From assembly GCA_964006375.1 (NCBI GenBank), contig OZ023269.1:64414029-64478028 (forward strand): a DNA stretch of 64,000 nt, read 5' to 3'. The position numbers were made by a program, and so were the translations under genes. The number at the start of each line of letters is the position of its first letter. The stretch's first letter is position 1. The notes under the pieces are model-generated. The model worked only from the letters and a program-made list of their open reading frames with translations, was not told where the DNA came from and searched no databases. Origin of the DNA: Tillus elongatus. Lineage: Eukaryota; Arthropoda; Insecta; Coleoptera; Cleridae. This document shows positions 37,113 to 48,487 of this stretch, piece after piece.

Positions 37113-37364
37113 GCGTCCTTGAGAGGAGTGTCGACCTTGAGAGGAGTGTTGACCTTGAGAGGATTATTGACCTTGAGAGGAATAAGTGACCTTGGGGGGG
37201 GGGGGTGCCGGTCTTGTGAGGTGTGAGTGGCATCGGGAGGAGTGAGAGGAGTAAGTGACCTTGGGAGGAGTAAGTGACCTTGGTAGGAGTAATGACCTTC
37301 GGAGGAGTGAGTGGCCTCGGGAGGAGGAGGAGGAGTGCTGTAGAACCCACTATTATTACCTACT
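37113..37364. repeat. Right terminal inverted repeat of the Polinton
   Basis: The reverse complement begins AGTAGGTAATAATAGTGGG and matches 11314-11522. It carries more copies of the CTCTCAAGGTCAACACTC-type minisatellite unit and a run of 13 G at 37194-37206. CATTCT follows at 37365-37370. Confidence 0.9.
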
Positions 37365-37370
37365 CATTCT
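37365..37370. repeat. Right 6-bp target-site duplication (CATTCT)
   Basis: It matches 10802-10807. On the minus strand it reads AGAATG and encodes Arg-Met of the interrupted retrotransposon frame. Confidence 0.85.
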
Positions 37371-40050
37371 CAGTTTTATTACAAACTTCTTGTCCAATAA
37401 GTTGCATCAAATGTTTAGTGGGGGTTCTTGAGCTTTGCCTAGGATGGCATGACTTGGAGATTACGGCATTGCGTTGATACATAATCTGATGGGCTTGTAC
37501 TGAATTGTCAAGTTTTTTGAGGTTGGAGTTTTAAGCGGATCTGTAAATAAAGCATCCATAATGGAGTAGAACCCGTATATATGCCCTGTAGAACATTAAA
37601 GATAATTTTGTCTCGGCACCCCATTTTGTTTACAACCATTCTTAAAAAATTAATTCATTTGTCGCATTTTAATATAATGTTGGATGTGTTTCGTCCAAAG
37701 TAGTTTTTGGTCCAAGGTGATGCCCAGGTACCTATAGCTGTCAACTATTTGGATTTCATAGTCGTTTATCTTGTGTACCGAAAGGGTCTGCAGTCTGTGC
37801 CGAGTAAAAACCATTATTGCTGACTTTTCCAAGCTTATATCGAGATCGTGATTATTCAACTACCTATTTAGTGTTTGCATAATATGATCTATTCTTTCTA
37901 TGCATTTTTGGTATGAATTATGATTAACGTAAACGGCATATTGAAGTCATGTGATTTCCCTACTCCACATGTTATGTAAACTATGTGTGTATATATTAAA
38001 TAACATTGGGCTTAAAATGGACCCTTGCGGTAATCCAATGTGTACTGCCCTTGGTCCATATAGTTTGTTGTTTTCGTCTTTTAAGTATATCTTTCTGTTT
38101 AAGTACAGTTTGGTTAAATTATCTACAATGTTATCTGGAATTCCAAAGGCCACCACTTCGTTTTTAGTATGTTCAAATTGACTGAGTCGTATGCACCTAT
38201 TAGGCCCACAAATAAACATATTAAATAAGTATTTTCGGAAAATGTAGATTGAATATCTGTGACCAAATGAGATAGCATCCAGAGTTCTCTTCCCTCTTCT
38301 AAAGCCGTACTGAATAGGAGACATTTTAAGTTTACTTTTGCAGTACCATTCATGTCTAGTTTTAATTAATCGTTCATATGTTTTTAAAATACAAGATATT
38401 AATTAGATTGGTCGATAGGATGATAAAAGGGTTTTTGGTTTTGCTGGTTTCAGTAGGATGCAAATCACCATTTCTTTAATTTGGTTAGGGTAAGTGCCAT
38501 GTATCCACCACTCGTTAAATATCTGGAGCAAGTTTTTTTGTTTTTGTTTGAGCGCTGAATTTACTTATCATATTGTATGTTATCTTGTCAAAGCCTGGTG
38601 TGGATTGGCGAGGTTTTTTTATCGCTATCTCTAGTTCATTAAGCAAAAAAGGACGCTCTACCTCTTCGTTTCGTGGACGTTGACTCGACAAGACAGTTTC
38701 TTCGGGGACTGTAGGTGGCGCCAGTTTATTTAACATTTCTTCTATTAGGTTTTCTGTAAGACAACTTTTAGGTGGCGGGCTTTTTTTCCTATCATTTTTT
38801 TAGCGAACCTCCAGATTTCTGTCAGGGGTGTGCTTCTGTTTATGGAGTTAATAAACGATATCCAAGATCTGCTTTTCTGTCGAAAAGTTTGTCTACATAG
38901 AGCTTCGGCTTTCTTGTAATTTATGAAGTTATCAGTATTTCCTGCTACTTCATATTGACGCAGCATTTCTTTTCTTATCTGGAGAACTCTGCCACATTCT
39001 GAATCCCACCAGCAAGGTTGGTTTTGTTGAATATTATTTGTTCTAACAGTTTTTGTCGACTTGATGCTTCTTTCAGCAGCTTTATCGACAGCGTTTAAGA
39101 AAATTTGAAATTTGTCTTGCGTTGTTTCACAGAATGGTTGAGATTGTAACTCTAAATCTAGACTGTCCTGAAACGCATTCCAGTCAGCCGTGGGCTCAAT
39201 CCATTTAGTATAAGAATAAATTTTTGACTTTTGAACTATAATATTTGCTGAAGATATAACTATAGGGTAATGGGCTGAGCCCAAGCTATCCTGCAAAACG
39301 TTCCATTCAAATGTGTTCGCCAGGTGTAACAAGTGTGATATCAACGCAGGAGGCGGCTGGGGGGCTGCCGTCCCCGCAACCCTCGTTGGACTACCGTTAT
39401 TTAAAACAACAAAGTTTACGTTATCTATGGTTTCCGCCAGTCTATTGCCAGCTATATTATTGATATGGGACCCCCAAAAGCCTCAGTGTCTGTTACAGCC
39501 GCCTCCCACTTTCGTTTCTTGGTTTAAGAATTGATTAAGGATATTGCTCCATACTCTTACTGTAACATTTTTGTCTGGCGGTCTGTATATAGTCACTAAA
39601 TTTAGTTTTAAGCTTTCCAAGTAAACCCCACACATCTCTACCTAGCCATTGGCATTATGATCTATGTTAAGCTGAGACCAAATGTGGACAATAGAATTGC
39701 GACTGCATCACCTTTCCCCGATGCTCGGTCCTATCGGACCACCGCGTAACCGGGCAAGTTCAAACTGTTTGTCGGCTTAAGCCATGTTTCGCTTAAGAGA
39801 ATAACATCCACGCTCTTATTCTGTAAACAATGTATTTAACTATTTTTGTTTGCTAATATCGATCTGCAATTCCACTGTAAGAGCGTGAATGTTACTAAGA
39901 AGACTCGTCATCACTGTAATTGAAGGCGTCAGATATAAGTGAAGATAATGACTTTTTAAATCCAATGTTCCTAATGTGTTTTCTTTCTTATCTTTTATGA
40001 GTTGTGTTACTAACTGTGCTTCTCTATGAGAGTTTGGTAATATGATTGTT
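37371..40050 (-). pseudogene. I-clade non-LTR retrotransposon ORF2, 5' part (endonuclease and RT)
   Basis: Downward from 40050 an apurinic-type endonuclease is seen: NHNANG and KLNLVTIYRPPDKNVTVRVW (about 39610-39550), the WGSHINN block near 39470 and SAHYPIVIS, equivalent to the SDHYPI block, near 39265. A linker rich in basic residues leads to the RT: RQSTPGFDKITYNMI (about 38600), QYGFRRGKRTLDAI (about 38300), VHIGLPQGSILSPMLFNIY (about 38020). SYRYLGITLDQKLLWTKHI lies near 37720. The catalytic YADD box lies in a damaged stretch near 37900. It ends in KFVIKL at the Polinton border. Several frameshifts. The remaining RNase H and C-terminus are at 9690-10807. Confidence 0.85.
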
Positions 40051-40321
40051 CTATTTATATTTATAAGTAATAATAGGGAGGTTCAATTTTTTCTGCTGAA
40101 TTACAAGCTTTTCGCTTTTTTGGCGTTGACTGACTGTAAGAATGTTTGTGAGTTTTAGCTGTATGTGCAAAGTTAAAAGTACCATTTGGTGTTGGGCTAT
40201 GATGTGTGCCTGGAGTATTAAGCTCCGAGAAATTTGTCAAATTTGACAATATATCGAACCTGTTGTTAGTCGCTATTTTTGGATAGGATGGGTTATTTTC
40301 GAGTAATTTGGCTTCTTTAAA

Positions 40322-41172
40322 TGAAATTTTTTAGGTTGCCATTATCTGTTTAATTTTTGTTTTTTTGTTTTTTATACATTGGGCAGCTTCTCTGTGTGCT
40401 AAAATGTTCGTTAGATTTACAATAAACGCAAAATTTTTCTTTGTCGCATAAAGATAGTTCATGGTTTTCCCCGCATTTCCTACATCTAACCTCTTTATTT
40501 CTACATGGCCGTACCTGAGACACTTAAAACATTGAATTACTGGGTGTACGTATGGTTCTAGTGGAAAGTTTACTGAGTTTATTTTTATATTTGTCGGTAA
40601 TGAAGAACTCATAAAAGTCAAAACAACTATTGACGTTGAACCAACTTGAATGTTCCGTCATAAAATAATATTTTTAAATAATCGCTTAACTTCAACTACT
40701 TCCTTTCCAGATTCAATTGCCTTCAGCATATATTCGTCTTCAAAAAACGTGTCAACCATTTTAATTACACCTTTTTTATGATTGAAAAACTTAGGTATAT
40801 AAGCAATCAGACCATTATCTTTAATGAATTTGTTTTCCACTGATTGATTACAGCCACATATTGCTTTAAAATGACTTTGACTTTATTTAAATTTACTGGT
40901 TTAATATCTTCAATACTTTGTTTAAATATTTCGTTCGGGGAAAGGTAGAAACCGTTACGAATCGGAAACAATCTACCCAAATTTTTGGTTCTATGTTGAA
41001 CGAATACAATATAAGGTCCCGCATCTGAATGTTTATATTTATTGTTAATGTCAATATGTTTTTAAAATTCACTTTCACCTTTGTTGGAAGTTAATGATAA
41101 TGTCTTATCACTTACCGATACTATGTCCATTGAGGTTTCGTTTGTTCCACCGAGATCTGGTGGTTCATTCAT
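40322..41172 (-). pseudogene. I-clade non-LTR retrotransposon ORF1 (Gag-like)
   Basis: From ATG 41172 the frame begins MNEPPDLGGTNETSMDIVSV. A stop and frame change follow near 41065, and SDAGPYIVFVQHRTKNLGRL continues near 41020 as the RNA-binding Gag-like domain. The C-terminal half has the first zinc knuckle VIQCFKCLRYGHV (about 40525) and damaged further knuckles with CDKEKF-like remains. Two to three CCHC knuckles are usual for I-clade ORF1. It would coat the retrotransposon RNA. ORF2 follows on the same strand. Confidence 0.75.
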
Positions 41173-41430
41173 ACTTTCTCGGATTAGATTTACCTTTTTA
41201 TTAGAACACCTGATGTATGTTACAACTTATTGCAACACACAACACCTCACCTTGTGATTAATTATAAGAAAACAAATTTTTTAAATGATTTCTCAAATAA
41301 CACAGTAAATTTTAAAGAATAAAGAACAGCACTTTACACTGCGTGTTGACTGCTCGAGCGTTTCAGCTCGAATCAAAAGAGCATTTCTGTTATACAATTT
41401 ACATGGTACAATTACTATCATGAAAATGTT

Positions 41431-41470
41431 GGAAGTTTAAAACCTTAAGTAATTAAGGTTTTAAACTTCC
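41431..41470. repeat. Perfect 18-bp inverted repeat
   Basis: GGAAGTTTAAAACCTTAA at 41431-41448 is exactly complementary to 41453-41470, with loop GTAA. It lies outside the I-clade element, in the gap before the PLE tail. It may be a small palindromic scar or the core of a miniature element. Confidence 0.85.
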
Positions 41471-41697
41471 TAACCTTCCTAAACGAACTCGTGTACCTTA
41501 CCTCAAAAAACCAAAGCAACACACAAACAACACTATTATTGGGCAAACACGACTATGTTCATTTCTTTCCTGCAAACTTGAAGAAAAAACATGGAATTTT
41601 CTTAAGCGACTCTTGTCAACATGCTAAATTAAAAATTACCAGAAACACAAAGCAGAATCACCCCAAAAAACCACAAAAATAATAACAGAGAGTTGTT

Positions 41698-41742
41698 CAC
41701 TAGATACGTATTTCGTAAACGAAGTTGTCTTCATCAGTAGCT
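41698..41742 (-). ncRNA. Hammerhead-ribozyme-like motif at a PLE tail
   Basis: On the minus strand CTGATGA (41737-41731) and GAAA (41714-41711) are both canonical. Stem III is the self-complementary ATACGTAT (41711-41704), followed by cleavage-site C and a short stem I (CTA/TAG). Stem II is imperfect: G-C, two mismatches, then three pairs around TTC. It lies downstream of the PLE GIY-YIG remnant on the same strand, where PLE terminal repeats carry hammerheads. Activity is doubtful because of stem II. Confidence 0.5.
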
Positions 41743-41799
41743 GTCGCTAAACTAGCTGTATGGGCAAAATTATCCTATTTATATACCTAAACTATACAC

Positions 41800-41995
41800 T
41801 AAAAATGATGTAATCCTGATGATGCAATACCGGATAATGATGGAATATCGGATGATGTAATACCGGATGACGAAATACCGGATGATGCAACACCGGATGA
41901 TGCAACACCGGATGATGCAATATCAGATTCCTCAGTACCGGATGATGTAACACCGGATTACGTAACACCGGGTGACGTAATTCGAGGAAATATTG
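41800..41995. repeat. Minisatellite of GATGATGTAACACCG-type units
   Basis: A 14- to 15-base unit (GATGATGCAATACCG and variants) is repeated about ten times between the PLE coding remnant and its hammerhead-like tail. Frames through it give Pro-Val-Leu-His polymers of no significance. Confidence 0.85.
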
Positions 41996-42059
41996 TTGTG
42001 TCAGTGGATACGCCCAACCGGTTGTGTCGATGTTGAAAGCAACCATGGATTATTTTGTG

Positions 42060-42440
42060 CTATTTCAAAAAGTGCTGAATTGACTGATGCCTGAATTCAT
42101 CGAATTTTGTGCGTTCACCTTGCGGATTTCCAAACTTTCCAAAGCATCTAAATCCACGGATTATCCAAAGCGATTATCCGTGGTTGCCTTCAACAACTTA
42201 AGATTACTATCGCCTACCTTATGTCCCGAGTCAATCATATGTTGGACAACGCTAGATTTGATAAAACTTGGACAAGGATGTATAAAGCGAGTAAGGTGAG
42301 AATCCAAGTTGAGGTACTTTTTTGCCAGAGAAAAGGAAACTGTATGCATAGCTATTGGAAAAAGGAATGACTGAGTTGCATGTATTATGGTACGAGTTTC
42401 GAAGCTTAAGATCAATTTCAAACTCACTTCTCTAAACTTC
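42060..42440 (-). pseudogene. Penelope-like element (PLE-3), C-terminal GIY-YIG region
   Basis: The frame 42427-42161 reads LTRFIHPCPSFIKSSVVQHM, then IDSGHKVGDSNLKLLKA. Beyond a frame change it gives NAQNSMNSGI-type residues. The VVQHMIDSGH block is the conserved helix of the GIY-YIG endonuclease that ends PLE proteins. The preceding CxxC and GIY strand are lost or outside. It is a short 5'-truncated relic with a frameshift, common for PLE insertions. Confidence 0.65.
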
Positions 42441-42589
42441 TATAAACATCCCTACAATAATTTACAAATGAAAATTATCAAACACCAAAAATAAAATCTA
42501 CTTTATATATATTTAATATTTCGAAAATAACGCGGCAAATTCGAATGAACGCCCCTGCCGCGGTAAGTTGTTACAGTAGTGCTGACAAC

Positions 42590-42780
42590 AAAACTTTATT
42601 GGCTTATTATTTTCTTGGAATTCTATATCAACAGATTTCGCACGGACTGTATATAAAATAAAAGCCGTATCATATATGTTTTCAATGGCTTATTATTTTC
42701 TTGGAATTCTATATCAACAGATATCGCAAGGACTGTATATAAAGTAAAAGCCGTATCAGATATGTTTACAACTAGATAAA
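42590..42780. repeat. Tandem duplication, unit about 95 bp
   Basis: GGCTTATTATTTTCTTGGAA starts two adjacent copies, near 42600 and 42688, each ending in GCCGTATCATATATGTTT or a close variant. Identity is about 95% by eye, so the duplication is young. Confidence 0.9.
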
Positions 42781-44400
42781 ATCAACATTGGAATGTTATC
42801 ACCTTGTAAATTTGAAAAATTTTCAATCATAACGAATGCATAAGATAAATAAAGCGCAAACTTTTTGAACTAAACAAGGATACATATTTTATACCATATA
42901 TAAGCTGACTTGCCGGCCGAGAGAATCGTTCAGTTTTCAGATTCAGTTTCAGACCGAGTTTCAGGCTTCATTTCAGAATTCAGTTATTCAGTATGCGTTA
43001 CAAGTACAGTTCTTATTTTAACCGTTTTAACCGTTTGAATTACGTATTGTTAATCATTAGCAAAACCCGTAGACCTACCATTTCGACACTATTTCTAGAG
43101 GCAGTGGTGAGATTTTTCTATTTGTATGGCTTTTATTTAGTTTTGTTTAAATGCTTGCACTTGGATTTGTTCTGGGATTGATTGTTTCTTACTGTTTGTT
43201 TGTTTATAACGTGTTACTCGTTTTACAGCCTTTACCCACGCTATAAAGTTCATTAGTGCATCATTGGAGTATTCATTTAGGCAAGTGACTCTGCCCACAT
43301 AAGCTGACGTCACAACCATCGACGCGATTTACCAGGGTCATAGTCACACCATTTTATTAGTCAGTGAATGTTGCTGCTTTCACCAACCTGTTCAGATCCC
43401 CGCACATAGAGACACACATTCTCTCATATCGGTCCTGATTTCGTAGGAGTGATTGACACTCGGTAGTTCAGATTTATTTGTGAGATAAGACGGCCTTTAT
43501 AAGATGCCGCAACGAGTTCAACTCTCTCTTAACAAGGTTTTAAATAGCGCTTTTAATATGCGGAGAACAGCCAGCTAGGCGATAAGAAAGACAGCACGTC
43601 AATGTGAGGTAAGATGAAGTTGTAATGCTTGCTTGTTTCGTACCAAATTGGCTTTCATAAACTGCTCTTTTTAATGCTTAGTTTATTGTCTTGTTTCGCT
43701 TTGGCTTGTAGTGTGTGTTGCTGTTGTTGTGTTCTCGTATAGTTCAATATTAATAAACAGTTACCTCTTTTCAATTAATATGCAGATAAGTTTTGTATTT
43801 AACGTGAACACGCTACAAGCTGCAGCATATAAATGACCTCGAACTCAATAGATACTCAGCCAATCTTAATCCTGTTTTTTTCTTCGTTCTCCTTTCTTCA
43901 CCATAACATAAAATACGTTTGATTATGCGACATCTCTCTGCACCTTGAAATCAACGTCTAACAAGAGCTCCTCTGACATCTTCATCGTAATCCTCAAGAC
44001 CAGGCCAAGCAAAGCTCCCACGAAGTTTTTTAACAGTCCAGCCAACCTTGCGTCGCCGCCATAATGTTCTGAGAGGTTTTAATGGCCCTGAATAACACCA
44101 GGCATTCTCTGATGCGGTCACCGATGGAGCTTCACCAATAGGACCAAAGCTAAATATATTATTTATGTCATCGGTGTTCTTTTAGATAACTTCATTATGT
44201 TTTAATAAATTCACAGTTATTTGCATTCTATAAATTCATAATTTTCAATAAACAAATTTAAGGGAACTTTGACTCTCATTTGTACATCTAACACCATGCA
44301 AATTATGAGTGCACGACCCTACCTATTTATTGTTTAATTTAAAGCTCATGCCCTCGACTAAAAAGCCGTATTAAAATTTAATAATTCATTTATATAAGAC
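42781..44400. other. Unassigned region with an LTR-like stretch
   Basis: At 42890-43000 a TATATAAGC box is followed about 35 bp later by TTCAGTTTTCAG, an arthropod-type initiator, and a run of TTCAG words. An AATAAAC word lies near 43752. This looks like a promoter and polyadenylation pair as found in an LTR of a retrotransposon, but I could not define TG...CA ends or a duplication. No coding region is convincing. Confidence 0.35.
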
Positions 44401-44479
44401 TTTATTCATCAGCATAATAAATTAAGTCATATGTTGAATGTAGTATTGTTCACAGATTTTCATTTTTTGTGCTCTTTAG

Positions 44480-46230
44480 TATGTTTTATTAGTTGCAATT
44501 GGTTTTATTTTGGTTTTTGGTGTTTTCTGTTGTGAATGTGTGTAGCTACGTTTGATTTGTAGCTAGGTATGTGGATTTTATCTAATGCTGTTATGTGTTC
44601 CTTAAATCCTGTTTTGATTTTTTTGTCAATCCTATATATTTTTTATTACATGTGTTAGATTCTATTTGACATAATCCACTTAATTTATGTGGGTTGTGTT
44701 CTTGTTTTTTATTTATTTTGTTTATTATTTTGTTATTGGTTTTGTAGCTCGTCTTAAAGACATATTGTTTGAGTTTTTGTGTTATTTTTTTGATGTGCTG
44801 GTTATAAGTGAATTATTTGTATTTTGTGTTTGTTTCTGTTGTCTTGTTTTTGGTTTTGTTGACTTGTTTATTTTTTATTTCTTTTACAAGTTTTTCTATT
44901 GTTTTCTTGTATGCATTTCTTTGTGCTATTTGTATTATGATGTATTCCCTTTCTCGTTCGTCATTGTGGAGTGGCACATTTAGCATTGTGTTAATTAAGT
45001 ATGTGTATGCGATCATTTTTTGTTGTTTTTTTTGCATTTTATTTTCGATTATATTTGTGGTTTCCTTAATTGGTATATTGATGTATATATTTGTTATTTA
45101 GAATGAGGCGGGTCTTGTGTTTTTGTTTATGTTTGTTTTCTGATTCGTGCACTCATTCCATGGAGTTTCTTATGTTAAATTTGTTTTCTAGTTTTATTTC
45201 TTATTTTAGTACTTGGAGTATTTCTGTTGCTATTTTGTATGAAGGTGCATCTTTGAAGTTGATGGATTGTCTTATTGGGTATCCCGTTTTGTGTATTTTA
45301 TTATTCCTGTCATTGGTAGTGTTTTTGTGTTATAATAATCTGTTGTTTTTTAGTTGACTATTGTCCTGTGGCTTTTATGATGTTTAATATATGATTTTGG
45401 AATTTTTTCGTTGGGTTTTCTTTCAGTTTCTTGCATTTGTTTGTTGAGATGAATGTGTTTGGTTTTTCTATATAGTCTTGTGTTTTTGTTGCTATATGTG
45501 CGTCGCTTTTATCTGTTTTGCTATTGTCATGTTGTTATATGGACTTTTTTTCTTATTTGTTTGATCATTTTTTCATGTGTATGGTTTTTTGATTTAATTT
45601 TGTCAAGAATTCTGTTTATTTCTGTTACCAGTCGGTTTTTCAATGGTTCTAAGTTTGGGCTACCTATTGAGTTTATTTTGTTGTCTGTCTACTATTATGG
45701 TCTCTATTGTAGATTTTTTGTATCCGAAAAGTGTGTTGTTATGTTGTTTTCTATGAATTATTTTTCTTCATTTGTGAATTTTGTCTGTTATGTTTATGAA
45801 CCTATCCTGAAATACCTGGTGTGTTGTGGTTGTTATCTTTATATTATCTAATTTGTTCTTTTAGGGTTGTGTAGTTTTTTGTTTATTTTCTCCAATTTGT
45901 GTTTATAATCGGTTTTTATGTTATTTATTATATTGTTATATGTTTGTGTCCATGCGTCATTTTTCTGTGGTTTGCTAATAAGAGATGTAGTCTATCTAAC
46001 TTTCTTGAAATTGTGGTTATGTTGCTGTATTGATGTTTTATTTCGTTCGTGATATATAGTTTTTCTGATTGGGTTTGCGTGTATTTCAGTTTTAACGTAT
46101 TTGGGTGTTATCTTGTGTCTTAAGCATTCTCTATTGAAGTATATGTTGGCTTTGTTGTAACATTTTCCTGTAAGTATTTCTGAATAATTTGATCTTTGTC
46201 TGTATGTTATCGCTGTCACGTTGGCCATTT
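44480..46230 (-). pseudogene. Penelope-like element (PLE-2), decayed coding region
   Basis: Read downward from 46228: an N-terminal block CYNKANIYFNRECLRHKITP, a degraded spacer, then RT motifs. APSYKIATEIL is near 45235, NKFNIRNSMECTNQ near 45180 and ASF followed by NIYINIPIKET near 45095. The end (about 44700-44620) reads LSGLCQIESNTCNKKYIGLT, a GIY-YIG domain. Order and motifs are those of PLE proteins. Frames are broken throughout. The strand is extremely poor in G (plus strand made of T and G), so open frames on the plus strand here are artefacts of composition. No terminal repeats were found. Confidence 0.75.
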
Positions 46231-46382
46231 TGTGTGTTATTATCTTCTGTTGTGTTCATGTTTTTAGAATTTTCACTATTTTGTAGTCACTGTACACGTT
46301 TTATTCGTTGTTGGTTATTGGTGTTGATTATTTTGTGTTATTACCTTGTATGGCTTTTATATATTTCGGAATGTAACATTCC

Positions 46383-46386
<4 letters not shown>

Positions 46387-46472
<86 letters not shown>
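46387..46472. repeat. (TA)n microsatellite
   Basis: A pure TA tract of about 86 bp just upstream of the PLE-2 region. Confidence 0.95.
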
Positions 46473-46474
<2 letters not shown>

Positions 46475-46476
<2 letters not shown>

Positions 46477-47136
46477 ATATATAATGTTTTACTGAATTGA
46501 TTTTATTTCATCTTGTATAACAATCCGTAATACGTTTTTACAGGTGTCCTTCTTAGTAATATATTGTCTTCAAAAAAATTTCAGAGTTTTGCCGACCGAC
46601 TTATTTTTGTTTCTTTAATTTGCGCACGCACTTTTCAAATAACCGAAATAGTTTTATCACTACATCTCGTTTTCAACTATATTTCTATGTTCTGTCGTAA
46701 AATTAAATAGCGCATTGAGTTATCCGGGAGACTTCAATTGCTCCAGTAAAAGTACACTAATAGAAACCCGTTATGTGGCCATACCTGTGAAAATAACTTA
46801 AATTTTGGAGGTCTACAAATATTTTCCAATGTTTCTTCTCTCCAGACCCCAGATGCGGCCTGGGGAGTGGAACGTTGTAGAATATCGACATTTCTTTATT
46901 CCCGTAAATTAGTAAAACCTCTCCCAAAAATCAAAGAACCGGATCAGCGGACGACGAGAGTAGTACCGCGACTAAAACCTTCGTGTTTGGGCAAAACTGA
47001 AACAGGAACCCGATGCTCCCACTTTTAGTTTACGTGCATTTTATACACCAGTTAGCCCTGGTTAGAACCTTCCACTAATTACTCATTTCTTTCACATTGT
47101 CAGTTTCAGATTTATAACTTGTACATAAGTTTATAT
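46475..47136. other. No recognisable feature
   Basis: Mixed-composition DNA between two TA tracts. I see no coding or repeat signal. Confidence 0.5.
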
Positions 47137-47567
<431 letters not shown>

Positions 47568-47580
47568 TTGGTGACCCCGT
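47568..47580 (+). promoter_or_regulatory. Primer-binding site
   Basis: TTGGTGACCCCG directly follows the 5' LTR. TGGTGACCCC resembles the tRNA-complementary sites of several gypsy elements. The tRNA was not identified. Confidence 0.7.
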
Positions 47581-47716
47581 GCCGCAAGCCGAAGATGCCC
47601 AGCCTGATGTTCCAGCCGACGTCGCCTAACTTCCACGCACGTGCTCATGCCTACAGAAAACTAATATCTAAACAGGTCAGTCTTTTCTAATTTAAAAATT
47701 ATCTGATTTTTTCACA

Positions 47717-48487
47717 ATGGCCGAAGATTCTTCAAGCAGCAATATCATGGCAAGGGTTGCAATAAAATTACCTCCTATATGGAGACGTAACGTGAAAATC
47801 TGGCAAATGCAGGTTGACGCCCAGTTTGATATATCGCAGATCAGTTCTGAAAAGACAAAATTCAGTCATGTACTCGCTATACTCGATCCTGATGTCGCAG
47901 AGTCAATTTCAGATTTTTTAACCCAACCATTATCATCAACCCCCTATTCAGATCTAATGAAACGTCTTTTATTAGAATTTGAAGAGTCCGATAGTCGCAA
48001 ACTAAATAAACTTTTAACAGAATTAGAATTAGGCGACAGAAAACCATCGCAACTTTTACGCGAAATGAAGTTTTTAGCCGGTAGTCAGATGCGAGAAAAT
48101 TTCCTTAAAATTTTATTTCTACAACGTTTACCAGTCAACGTTCGTTCAATTTTGGCTTTGAGCAACGATTCTCTAGAAAATTTGTCGGTTACAGCAGACA
48201 AAATCGTGGAATTTTCCGGAGATAAATACAACGTGGCTGAAATTCAGTCACGCGAGCCCGACAAGCTAGCCAAATTAGAAGCGCAATTAGAGAAGCTAAC
48301 AGCATCAGTCAACGAATTGCGAACGCGTTCCCGATCTACCTCCCGAGAAAGACCCAAGCTTTCTCGAAATTCCATAACCGCAAATTCCTCAACCTCCACG
48401 TGTTGGTATCATGAACGATTTGGCAACAAGGCCAAACGTTGCATCCAACCTTGCAATTTTAAAGCAAAACATGTGTCGGAAAACTAA
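47717..48487 (+). CDS. gag: Gag of the gypsy element
   Basis: An intact 256-codon frame from ATG 47717. The N-terminal capsid-like part has AIKLPPIWRRNVKIWQMQVD and FLQRLPVNVRSILALS, the helical core of Ty3-type Gag. The middle has coiled-coil potential (LAKLEAQLEKLTASVNELR), followed by an Arg/Ser-rich stretch. It ends with CWYHERFGNKAKRCIQPC, a degenerate Cys/His zinc knuckle typical of this insect lineage. It assembles the virus-like particle. Gag ends at 48487, and the Pol frame (minus one) is open from 48463, giving a 25-base overlap without a classic slippery heptamer. Confidence 0.9.
   Translation: MAEDSSSSNIMARVAIKLPPIWRRNVKIWQMQVDAQFDISQISSEKTKFSHVLAILDPDVAESISDFLTQPLSSTPYSDLMKRLLLEFEESDSRKLNKLLTELELGDRKPSQLLREMKFLAGSQMRENFLKILFLQRLPVNVRSILALSNDSLENLSVTADKIVEFSGDKYNVAEIQSREPDKLAKLEAQLEKLTASVNELRTRSRSTSRERPKLSRNSITANSSTSTCWYHERFGNKAKRCIQPCNFKAKHVSEN

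Noticed and set aside
42087..42299. 70-codon plus-strand frame
   Set aside because: Antisense of the PLE-3 GIY-YIG remnant.
42790..43820. Solo LTR
   Set aside because: TATA, initiator and polyadenylation words are present, but no paired TG...CA ends or target duplication could be defined.
44687..45851. Hydrophobic plus-strand frames rich in Phe, Val, Cys and Leu
   Set aside because: They are the complement of the A/C-rich PLE-2 coding relic; the T/G-rich strand yields long hydrophobic frames by composition.
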